A stretch of 18,216 nucleotides of DNA from CBDTTW01 sp965363675 (GTDB lineage Bacteria; Bacteroidota; Rhodothermia; Rhodothermales; DASSAV01). Where the stretch lies: assembly GCA_965363675.1 (NCBI GenBank), contig CBDTTW010000047.1, forward strand, positions 1-18,216, read 5' to 3'. The notes under the pieces were generated by a model. That model searched no databases and was not told the DNA's origin. It saw nothing but the letters and a program-made list of their open reading frames with translations. Shown here piece by piece: positions 9,439 through 16,138 of this stretch. Each line of letters begins with the position of its first letter. The stretch's first letter is position 1. Position numbers and translations under genes: made by a program.

Positions 9439-9702
9439 ATGCCCGACGCCGACCCGCGCGCTTCCGAACCGGCCTCGCCCCACGGGCCGGGCAAGATCAT
9501 CCGCTACGAAGACCTCAACGCGCTCGGCAAAACGGTCTACGTGGCGGGCGCGTTTGCGCGCCTGAGCGCCGGCCTCATCGACGCCGTGCTGGACCGCACC
9601 GCGCGCGTGCTGGCCGAGGCCGAACGCGCCTTCCGCGAAGGCAGAGCGGGCGACGTGGAGGACGCCAAGGTGCTCGAAGAGCGCCACGAACGCCGCCCCT
9701 AG
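9439..9702 (+). CDS. Small hypothetical protein, 87 aa (second of a pair)
   Basis: This is another unrecognised small protein. The N-terminal 20 residues are Pro/Ser-rich and likely disordered; residues 22-70 look helical and alternate hydrophobic and charged positions. It shares with the preceding gene the pattern Y23-E-x-L26 ... K31-x-VYV (33-35) and AFRE (64-67), with a spacing difference of only three residues, so a tandem duplication followed by divergence is plausible. No membrane segment, cysteine or known catalytic motif is visible. It is followed within 10 bp by a strong terminator shared with lon. Function unknown; a shared structural role such as a heterodimer is only a guess. Confidence 0.68.
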   Translation: MPDADPRASEPASPHGPGKIIRYEDLNALGKTVYVAGAFARLSAGLIDAVLDRTARVLAEAERAFREGRAGDVEDAKVLEERHERRP

Positions 9703-9710
9703 CCCCACGG

Positions 9711-9744
9711 AAAAGGGCCGCCCTGTCGCCGGGGCGGCCCTTTT
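9711..9744. terminator. Strong bidirectional terminator
   Basis: AAAAGGGCCGCCC (9711-9723) pairs perfectly over 13 bp with GGGCGGCCCTTTT (9732-9744), around an 8-base loop. A-tract and T-tract on both sides allow function in both directions. It sits between the convergent small gene ending at 9702 and lon ending at 9765, so it serves both. Confidence 0.9.
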
Positions 9745-9764
9745 GCTTTTGCCGAGAGGCGCAG

Positions 9765-12290
9765 CTACGCCGTCACGACGGCGCCCTCGGGCACGTGGCC
9801 GTTGGCCGGGCCGCGCGCGTCGCGCTTCTCCGACTCGGGCAGCGTGAAGAACTGCTGCGGGTCGGCGACGGGCTCCGGTTCGAGCACCAGGTCCATCACC
9901 TCCTCCATGCGCTTGATGTAGGTCACCTCGATGCCTTCGAGCGTGACGCCCTTCATCTCGTCGATGTCCTTCTGGTTGCGCTCCGGCAGCAGCACCTGCG
10001 TGATGCCCGCCCGGCGCGCCGCCAGCACCTTCTCCTTGATGCCGCCCACCGGCAGGGCCAGCCCGCGCAGCGTGATCTCGCCCGTCATGGCGACGGTGTG
10101 CTTGATCGGGCGCTGCGTGTAGATCGAGACGAGCGCCGAGAGCATCGCCACCCCCGCCGAAGGGCCGTCCTTCGGCACGGCGCCGGCGGGCACGTGCACG
10201 TGCACATCCCAGTACCGGAAGGCGTCCGTCGGGATGCCCAGCTCCTGCGCGTGGGCCTTCACGTAGGAAAACGCCGCCTGCGCCGACTCCTTCATGACCT
10301 CGCCGAGCTGGCCCGTGAGCACCATGCGCCCGCCGCCGCGCGAGACCGAGGCTTCGATGAACAGGATGTCGCCGCCGACGGGCGTCCAGGCGAGGCCGGT
10401 CGCCACCCCCGGCACCTCGGTGCGCTGCGCCACCTCGGAGAAGAACTTGCGCACGCCGATGTACGGCTCGATGTCGGGCGCGTCCACGGTAGCCTCGCTG
10501 ATCTCCTCGACGGCGACGCGCTTGGCGACCCCACGCGCCACGCTGCCGATGGTGCGTTCGAGCTGGCGCACGCCCGACTCGCGCGTGTACCCGTCGATGA
10601 GCAGCGCCAGCGCCTCGTCGGTGATGCGGAACTGCTCGGGCTTGAGGCCGTTGCGCTCGACCTGGCGCGGCACGAGGTAGCGCCGGGCGATTTCCAGCTT
10701 CTCCTCCTGCGTGTAGCCCGTCAGCTCGATCATCTCCATGCGGTCGCGCAGCGGCCCGGGGATCTGCTCCAGGTAGTTGGCCGTGGCGATGAAGAGGACC
10801 TTCGAGAGGTCGTAGTCCAGCTCCAGGTAATGATCGTTGAAGGCGTTGTTCTGCTCCGGGTCCAGCACTTCGAGCAAAGCGCTCGACGGGTCGCCTCGGA
10901 AGTCGGAGCCGAGCTTGTCGATCTCGTCGAGCATGAATACGGGGTTGCCGGTGCCGGCCTTCTTCATGCCCTGGATGACGCGCCCGGGCAGCGCGCCGAC
11001 GTAGGTGCGCCGGTGGCCCCGGATCTCGGCTTCGTCGCGGACGCCGCCGAGGCTCATGCGCACAAACTCGCGGGCCATGGCGCGGGCGATGCTCTTGCCG
11101 AGGCTCGTCTTGCCGACGCCGGGAGGGCCGTAGAAGCAGAGGATGGGGGCCTTCATGTCGCCCTTGAGCTTGAGCACCGCCAGGTGCTCCACGATGCGCT
11201 TCTTGACCTGCTCCAGCCCGAAATGGTCCTCGTTCAGGATCTCCTCGGCGCGCTTGATGTCGAGGTGGTCCTGCGAGACGTGCTCCCACGGCAGATCCAG
11301 GATCCAGTCGATGTAGTTCCGCGTGACGGCGTAATCCGGGGCGGCGGGGTTGGTGCGCCCGAGCTTGTCGAGTTCCTTATCGACGACCTTGCGCGCCGCT
11401 TGCGGCAGCGGCTTTTCCTCGGCGCGCTTGCGCAGCGTGGCGACCTCGGCCGTGTTGCCCTCGCCCTCGCCCAGCTCGTCCTGGATGGCCTTCATCTGCT
11501 GGCGCAGCAGGTACTCGCGCTGCTGCTTGTCCACGTCGGTCTTGACGCGCGTGCGGATCTCCTCGGAGAGTTGCAGCACTTGCAACTCGCGGTTGAGGTG
11601 GCTCAGGGCCAGGTCGGCGCGCTCCAGGAGCGGGATCGTTTCGAGCAGCGCCTGCTTCTCCTCCACGTCGATCTGGAGGTTGCTGGCGATGAAGTGGATC
11701 AGGAACGTCGGCGACTCGATGTTCTGGATCGCATAGGCCGCCTCGCTCGGCAAGTTGGGCGAGACGTTGATGATCTGGATCGCCAGCTCCTTGATCGAGC
11801 GGATACGGGCGTCGAGTTCGATCTGGTCGGCCTCGAACTCCTCGTCCACGGGGTGCACGTTGGCCCGGAAGTACGGCTCGGTCTGCACGAAGTCGTCGAT
11901 GTGGAAGCGGCGTTTGCCCTGGATGACGATGGACTTGGAGCCATCGGGCATCTTGATGAGCTTGAGGATGCTCGCCACGGTGCCGTACTCGTAGAGGTCG
12001 GAGGCGGCCGGGTTCTCGACCTCGCTGCTGCGCTGCGCCACCACGCCGATGAGGCGGTCGGCGTTGCAGGCGTCCTTGACGAGGCGCAGCGAGGCGTCGC
12101 GGCCCACCGTGATCGGCAGCACCACGCCGGGGAACAGGACCGTGTTGCGCAGGGCCAGGATGGGGAGCGTGGCGGGCACCTCGCTCATGCCCATAGCCTT
12201 TTCCTCATCGGCCGTCGGCAGCGGGATGCTCTGCTCTTTGTCTTCTTCCAGGGGAGCCAGTTCTATCGGTAAAAGCGGGGTAGGAGTCAT
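9765..12290 (-). CDS. lon: ATP-dependent protease Lon
   Basis: Lon is a cytoplasmic AAA+ serine protease that degrades misfolded and regulatory proteins. I prefer the ATG at 12290 (MTPTPLLPIEL, 841 residues); the frame is open to a TTG at 12311, but that falls in the T-run of a terminator. Domains in order are the N-terminal LON substrate domain (about 40-240, LPILALRNTVLFPG), a coiled segment, the AAA+ module with Walker A GPPGVGKT (388-395) and Walker B LDEIDK (454-459), and the C-terminal protease with the catalytic dyad Ser711 in DGPSAG and Lys754 in GGIKEK. The C-terminus beyond residue 800 is acidic and flexible. The length is slightly above the bacterial norm. It is transcribed away from the kinase gene; a 6-3-6 palindrome lies 94 bp upstream and a terminator hairpin lies just upstream of the start. 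Confidence 0.97.
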   Translation of the reverse strand: MTPTPLLPIELAPLEEDKEQSIPLPTADEEKAMGMSEVPATLPILALRNTVLFPGVVLPITVGRDASLRLVKDACNADRLIGVVAQRSSEVENPAASDLYEYGTVASILKLIKMPDGSKSIVIQGKRRFHIDDFVQTEPYFRANVHPVDEEFEADQIELDARIRSIKELAIQIINVSPNLPSEAAYAIQNIESPTFLIHFIASNLQIDVEEKQALLETIPLLERADLALSHLNRELQVLQLSEEIRTRVKTDVDKQQREYLLRQQMKAIQDELGEGEGNTAEVATLRKRAEEKPLPQAARKVVDKELDKLGRTNPAAPDYAVTRNYIDWILDLPWEHVSQDHLDIKRAEEILNEDHFGLEQVKKRIVEHLAVLKLKGDMKAPILCFYGPPGVGKTSLGKSIARAMAREFVRMSLGGVRDEAEIRGHRRTYVGALPGRVIQGMKKAGTGNPVFMLDEIDKLGSDFRGDPSSALLEVLDPEQNNAFNDHYLELDYDLSKVLFIATANYLEQIPGPLRDRMEMIELTGYTQEEKLEIARRYLVPRQVERNGLKPEQFRITDEALALLIDGYTRESGVRQLERTIGSVARGVAKRVAVEEISEATVDAPDIEPYIGVRKFFSEVAQRTEVPGVATGLAWTPVGGDILFIEASVSRGGGRMVLTGQLGEVMKESAQAAFSYVKAHAQELGIPTDAFRYWDVHVHVPAGAVPKDGPSAGVAMLSALVSIYTQRPIKHTVAMTGEITLRGLALPVGGIKEKVLAARRAGITQVLLPERNQKDIDEMKGVTLEGIEVTYIKRMEEVMDLVLEPEPVADPQQFFTLPESEKRDARGPANGHVPEGAVVTA

Positions 12291-12309
12291 TCGCGTAGTC
12301 GGATAGCAC

Positions 12310-12340
12310 AAAAAGGGCCGCGCGCGGAAGGCGGCGGCCT
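12310..12340 (-). terminator. Probable terminator between kinase gene and lon
   Basis: On the minus strand, GGCCGC (12339-12334) pairs with GCGGCC (12321-12316) around a 12-base loop, followed by CTTTTT (to 12310). It lies downstream of the histidine kinase stop, so it can end that transcript. It is only 20 bp upstream of the lon ATG, so it would also lie in the lon leader unless lon starts transcription within or after it. Confidence 0.55.
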
Positions 12341-12383
12341 CACCTGTCGGGAGCTACATCAAAAAGCGGACCAGCGGGCTTGA

Positions 12384-12398
12384 GTGACACATTGTCAC
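12384..12398. promoter_or_regulatory. Perfect palindrome GTGACA-CAT-TGTCAC upstream of lon
   Basis: This perfect 6+3+6 inverted repeat lies between the kinase stop (12415) and lon, 94 bp upstream of the lon start. Its shape suits a dimeric transcription factor. It resembles CRP-type half sites (GTGA...TCAC), but the half-site spacing is seven bases and not six, so the family is uncertain. No CIRCE element is visible. Confidence 0.45.
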
Positions 12399-12414
12399 AG
12401 GAAACGTGTATGGC

Positions 12415-13950
12415 TCAGCGCCGCAGGAGTTCCTGAATGCTGCGTTCGAGTTGGTCGAGCTGAAAAGGTTTGGGCAGCACCAGGTCCACGAAAGCGTCGG
12501 GCTCGCCGGTGAGCGTGTCGCCGGTGAGCAGGATGATGGGCTTGTCGGGGTAGCGGCGGCGGATGCGCTCGGCGAGCTGGCGGCCGTTCATGCCGGGCAT
12601 GCCCAGATCGGAAAAGACGATGTCGGCCTCGGCGAGGGCCTCGTGCGCGAGCGCTTCGTCGCCGCCGGCGGCCACGGCGACCTGGTGGCCCTTCATGGCG
12701 AGCAGCCGCCGGAGCACGTCGCGCACGAGGCGGTCGTCGTCCACGATGAGGATGCGGCAGGCGCGGCGCTCGGGGGCGGCCTCCGGCGGCGGCGCGGCGG
12801 CGGGGGCGGGGCCGGCCGCCGGAAACGCCATCTCGAAGCGCGCCCCTTTGCCGGGCGCCGACTCGACGGCGATGCGGCCGTCGTGCTCCTGGATGATGCC
12901 GTAGCTGACGGCCAGGCCCATGCCGGTGCCCTGGTCGCCTTTGGTCGTAAAGAGCGGTTCGAAGATGTGCGGCTGCACATGCTCGGGGATGCCGAGGCCG
13001 GTATCCTGGAGGCGCACCACCACGGCGCCGCGCGCGGCGTCGTAGGCCGTCGTCCAGGTGATGGCGCCCCCCTCGGGCATGGCCTGCACGGCGTTGAGGA
13101 TCAGGTTGACGAACACCTCGCGCAGTTCGGCCGCCGAGCCGGCGATGGGCGGCGTCTCGGCCAGGTCGAGGCGCATGTCGATGCTGATGCCTTTGCGGCG
13201 GGGCTCGTTGTGCCAGTAAGGCCGCGTGAGCGCGGCGCAGTCGGCGATGAGCGTCGAGACGCTGAGCGGTTCGAAGTGCGTCTGCTTCTCCTGGCGGATG
13301 TATTGCTGTATCTTCCGGATGAGCGCGGCGCCGTCGAGGGCGGCCTGCTCGACGGTTTGCAGGTGCTCGGCCAGCGCCGCCGGACCCTCCGCCTCGGCCA
13401 GCGACGAGCGCATGATCTCGGTATAGCCGAGGATGCTGCTGAGCAGGTTGTTGAAATCGTGGGCGATGCCCATCGTCATGCGCCCGAGCGACTCCATGCG
13501 GTGGCGCTGCGTCTGGCTGGAGGTCCAGGTGGTCGGCTCGGCCAGCACTTCGCCGGCGATCATGACGGCGCCGCGCTCGGCGGGCGGCGCGCCGGGGCGC
13601 GCCTCGGCCGGCACGGGCAGAAAATGCAACAGCAGCGGCGCCGGCTCGTCCCGGTGCGAAACCGCGAGCGTAAAGACCTGGTTCGTAACGAGGGACCCCG
13701 AGGCGGCTTCGGCCACGCTTTGCAAGGCCAGGCTCTGGTCCTCCGGGCTGAGGCGGCCCCACGCCTCGGCGCCGTCGCCGAGGGCCTGCATCCACGCTTT
13801 GTTGCGCCGCACGAAGGCGCCTTCGGCATCGACGGTGGCGACCAGCAGCTCGGGATCGGGGGAGAGCGCCGGCAAAGCAGGCGCCCGCGGAGGACTTTGC
13901 ACGCTGCGAAGCGGTTTGGCGGGGAGGCGACCGCGCAATATAGAAAACAT
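12415..13950 (-). CDS. Soluble hybrid sensor histidine kinase with C-terminal receiver
   Basis: With the ATG at 13950 (MFSILRG) the protein has 511 residues. A longer frame exists upstream to 14235, but it overlaps the divergent gene and its extra residues look like translated antisense. Residues about 30-140 resemble a degenerate PAS domain. The DHp H-box is GIAHDFNN with His164. The ATPase part shows the N-box (Asn286), DTGLGIP (G1, Asp316) and the GTGMGLAVSYGII G2 region. After an Ala/Pro linker, residues about 397-511 form a receiver: ILIVDDD, phospho-acceptor Asp448 in FSDLGMPG, Thr476 and Lys494. No transmembrane segment is seen, so sensing is likely cytoplasmic. No output response regulator is adjacent, so it is an orphan hybrid kinase that would pass phosphate elsewhere. 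A TATA-like promoter element overlaps the first codons; GTG at 13902 is an alternative start. Confidence 0.88.
   Translation of the reverse strand: MFSILRGRLPAKPLRSVQSPPRAPALPALSPDPELLVATVDAEGAFVRRNKAWMQALGDGAEAWGRLSPEDQSLALQSVAEAASGSLVTNQVFTLAVSHRDEPAPLLLHFLPVPAEARPGAPPAERGAVMIAGEVLAEPTTWTSSQTQRHRMESLGRMTMGIAHDFNNLLSSILGYTEIMRSSLAEAEGPAALAEHLQTVEQAALDGAALIRKIQQYIRQEKQTHFEPLSVSTLIADCAALTRPYWHNEPRRKGISIDMRLDLAETPPIAGSAAELREVFVNLILNAVQAMPEGGAITWTTAYDAARGAVVVRLQDTGLGIPEHVQPHIFEPLFTTKGDQGTGMGLAVSYGIIQEHDGRIAVESAPGKGARFEMAFPAAGPAPAAAPPPEAAPERRACRILIVDDDRLVRDVLRRLLAMKGHQVAVAAGGDEALAHEALAEADIVFSDLGMPGMNGRQLAERIRRRYPDKPIILLTGDTLTGEPDAFVDLVLPKPFQLDQLERSIQELLRR
13915..13944 (+). promoter_or_regulatory. 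Probable promoter of the cystathionine synthase operon
   Basis: TTTGGC (13915-13920) and TATAGA (13939-13944) are separated by 18 bp and lie 41 bp upstream of the ATG at 13985. On the minus strand the same site reads TATATTG (13942-13936), identical to the topA -7 candidate, so it may drive the kinase gene as well. If so, kinase translation could start downstream of the annotated ATG. Confidence 0.45.
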
Positions 13951-13984
13951 CCGGCTCAACCCGGCGCAGGCATGAGGGCAAGAA

Positions 13985-15388
13985 ATGTGGTATGAGAGCA
14001 TCCTGCAAACCGTCGGCAAGACGCCGCTGGTGCGCATCAACCGCCTGGCCGAGGGTTTGCCGGGCACGCTGCTGGCAAAGCTGGAGTACTTCAACCCCGG
14101 CGCCTCGGTCAAAGACCGCATCGGCCTGGCGATGATCGAAGCCGCCGAGCGGGAAGGCCGCCTCAAGCCGGGCGGCGTCATCGTCGAGGGCACCAGCGGC
14201 AACACGGGCGCGGGCCTGGCCCTGGCCGCCATCACGCGCGGCTACAAGTGCATCTTCACGACGACGGACAAGCAGAGCGAGGAGAAGCTGAACGTGCTGC
14301 GCGCGCTCGGCGCCGAGGTCATCGTCTGCCCGACGGCCGTCGCTCCGGAAGATCCGCGCTCGTACTACTCGGTGGCGCGCCGCCTGGCCGAGGAGCTGCC
14401 CAACGCCGTCTACCTGAACCAGTACGACAACCCGGCCAACGCCGCCGCCCACTACGCCACGACCGGCCCCGAGCTGTGGGAGGCCACCGAAGGCCGCATC
14501 ACCCACCTCATCGCCGGGGCGGGCACCGGCGGCGCCATCTCCGGCGCAGCGCGCTTCCTCAAGGAGCGCCGCCCCGACCTGAAGGTGATCGGCGTGGACC
14601 CCTACGGCTCGGTCTACTACAAGTACTTCCATACGCGCGTGTTCGACCACGCCGAGATCTACCCGTACCTGACCGAGGGCGTCGGGGAGGACATCCTGGC
14701 GGGCAACATGGACTTCGACCTGGTGGACGACTACGTGCGCGTGACCGACCGCGACACGATGCTCATGACGCGGCGGCTGGCGCGGCAGGAGGGCTTTTTC
14801 GCCGGGCAGTCGTCGGGGATGGCCGTCGCCGGAGCGCTCGCCTGGATGCAGGCGCACGCCGACGCGCTCGCCGAGGAAAGCGTGCTGGTGGTGCTGCTGC
14901 CCGACGGCGGCTTCCGCTACCTCTCGAAGACGTACAACGACAACTGGATGCGCAACCACGGCTTCACCGAGCGCACGAGCGGGCTGACGGCGGCCTCGGT
15001 GCTCGGCTTCCGCCGGCGCAGCCGCCGCCTGCTTTCGGCGGCCCCCTCCGACACGCTCGGGGAGGCCATCCGCCTCATGGCCGCGCACGGCGTCTCGCAA
15101 CTGCCCGTCATCGAGGAGGGCGCCGCCGTCGGGAGCATCACGGAGCACCACGTGCTGCGGCGGCTCGTCGAGCGGCCCGGCGCCGAAGAGGCGCTCGTGC
15201 GCGAAGTCATGGACGCGCCGTTCCCCGTCGCGCCGCGTACGCTCCACCTGGAGCAGCTCACCGCCCTGCTGGACGAGGGCGCCGCCGCCGTGCTCGTCGA
15301 GACGCCCGGCGGCGGGCACGAGATCATCACCCGCAGCGACCTCATCAGCGCGCTGGCGGCCTCCGGCCGAACCGAAACCGAATCCTGA
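13985..15388 (+). CDS. Cystathionine beta-synthase-like PLP enzyme with CBS domains
   Basis: This is a fold-type II PLP enzyme of 467 residues. Catalytic Lys43 lies in NPGASVKDR, the substrate loop GTSGNTG spans 69-75, the phosphate-binding GAGTGG is at 178-183 and the serine contacting the pyridine nitrogen is in GQSSG (274-278). The segment DNWMRNHGF (319-327) resembles cystathionine beta-synthases more than cysteine synthases. Residues about 345-460 carry two CBS modules (DTLGEAIRLM, VSQLPVIEEG; then VMDAPFPV), which in relatives bind nucleotides or S-adenosylmethionine. It likely condenses homocysteine with serine to cystathionine, or makes cysteine from O-acetylserine; the sequence alone does not decide. 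The start ATG follows GAGGGCAAGAA, a modest ribosome site. It heads a co-directional run of five genes and is divergent from the hybrid kinase. Confidence 0.9.
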   Translation: MWYESILQTVGKTPLVRINRLAEGLPGTLLAKLEYFNPGASVKDRIGLAMIEAAEREGRLKPGGVIVEGTSGNTGAGLALAAITRGYKCIFTTTDKQSEEKLNVLRALGAEVIVCPTAVAPEDPRSYYSVARRLAEELPNAVYLNQYDNPANAAAHYATTGPELWEATEGRITHLIAGAGTGGAISGAARFLKERRPDLKVIGVDPYGSVYYKYFHTRVFDHAEIYPYLTEGVGEDILAGNMDFDLVDDYVRVTDRDTMLMTRRLARQEGFFAGQSSGMAVAGALAWMQAHADALAEESVLVVLLPDGGFRYLSKTYNDNWMRNHGFTERTSGLTAASVLGFRRRSRRLLSAAPSDTLGEAIRLMAAHGVSQLPVIEEGAAVGSITEHHVLRRLVERPGAEEALVREVMDAPFPVAPRTLHLEQLTALLDEGAAAVLVETPGGGHEIITRSDLISALAASGRTETES

Positions 15389-15392
15389 AGCT

Positions 15393-15710
15393 ATGCCTAC
15401 CCCCGAAACGCAGCAGTCCCCCGAGTCCCTCAACATCGAGATCAGCGAGGAAATGGCCGAAGGCGTCTTCGCCAACCTCGTCATGATTGCGCACTCGCCG
15501 GAGGAGTTCATCATGGACTTCATCCGGACGATGCCCGGCCTGCCGAAGGCGCGGGTCAAGGGACGCATGATCCTGACGCCGCAGCACGCCAAACGCCTGC
15601 TGCACACCCTGGCCGACAACGTGCGCCGCTACGAAGCCGCCTACGGCGAGATCCGGGAGGCGCAGCCTGCCGCCGACGCCGTGCCCTTCAGCCGCGGCGG
15701 GCAAGCCTAG
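15393..15710 (+). CDS. DUF3467 family protein
   Basis: This 105-residue cytoplasmic protein begins 4 bp after the preceding stop, which implies translational coupling to the PLP enzyme gene. The core (about 14-87) shows features I associate with DUF3467: an N-terminal strand NIEIS, EGVFANLVMIAHSPEEF, a conserved DFIR, the central segment ARVKGRMILTPQHAKRLL and a C-terminal helix. The family is small and widespread in Bacteroidota and some archaea, with no established function that I know. The last 18 residues look disordered. There are no cysteines or membrane segments. Assignment rests on memory of the family pattern, so it should be confirmed by profile search. Confidence 0.82.
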   Translation: MPTPETQQSPESLNIEISEEMAEGVFANLVMIAHSPEEFIMDFIRTMPGLPKARVKGRMILTPQHAKRLLHTLADNVRRYEAAYGEIREAQPAADAVPFSRGGQA

Positions 15711-15747
15711 CCCGCCACGCCTCCCTATTCCCCCAACCTGCAACCCG

Positions 15748-16071
15748 ATGACCGACGACCAGACTTCGCCCGTACGCCACGCCGAAACCCTGACCGCCTA
15801 CCAGGAAGGCGCCGTCGTGAGCAAGATGCTCCTCAAGAAGCCCGGCGGCAACGCCACCCTCTTCGCCTTCGCCGAGGGCGAGGGGCTCAGCGAGCATACC
15901 GCCCCCTTCGACGCGCTGGTGTACCTCGTGGACGGCCAAGCCGAAATCCGCCTCGGCGGCGCCGTGCACCGGCTCGGAGCGGGCGACACCATCGTGCTGC
16001 CCGCCGGCATCCCTCACGCCGTGCACGCGGCGTCCAACTTCCGGATGCTGCTCGTCATGATCAAGGCGTAG
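15748..16071 (+). CDS. Single-domain cupin protein
   Basis: This is a 107-residue small beta-barrel protein. The second cupin motif is clear: GDTIVLPAGIPHAV with His90, plus His93. The first motif is degenerate: His50 is present in SEHTAPFD, but the usual second His is replaced (H-T-A) and no Glu stands at the typical place, before the turn LVDGQAEIRLGG. It may therefore bind metal through fewer ligands, or not at all. Single-domain cupins range from sugar isomerases to dioxygenases and stress sensors, so no activity is assigned. It lies 37 bp after the DUF3467 gene and 67 bp before the HemW-like gene, in the same direction, and is probably in the same transcript as the upstream genes. Confidence 0.85.
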   Translation: MTDDQTSPVRHAETLTAYQEGAVVSKMLLKKPGGNATLFAFAEGEGLSEHTAPFDALVYLVDGQAEIRLGGAVHRLGAGDTIVLPAGIPHAVHAASNFRMLLVMIKA

Positions 16072-16102
16072 CGCAGACCCGGCGCAGGCGGCCCGGCGGT
16101 CG

Positions 16103-16110
16103 TACCTTTA
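16103..16110 (+). promoter_or_regulatory. Possible internal -7 element upstream of the HemW-like gene
   Basis: TACCTTTA matches the Bacteroidota -7 consensus TAnnTTTG at all but the last fixed base. It lies in the 67-bp gap after the cupin gene and would start transcription near 16117, about 22 nt before the ATG at 16139. No convincing -33 TTG is seen, so it is weak. Confidence 0.3.
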
Positions 16111-16138
16111 GCCGCGCCCCTCCCCCAACGATGATCGC

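Noticed and set aside
9795..12272. 825-codon plus-strand frame opposite lon
   Set aside because: A composition shadow (His, Asp, Val, Leu, Arg-rich) of the lon gene; no domain signals.
12384..12398. CIRCE or canonical CRP site upstream of lon
   Set aside because: CIRCE half-sites are absent, and the GTGA/TCAC spacing is seven bases where CRP needs six. It is kept only as an unassigned palindrome.
13951..14235. N-terminal extension of the kinase into the divergent gene
   Set aside because: The extra 95 residues are antisense to the PLP enzyme coding region and lack any domain character.
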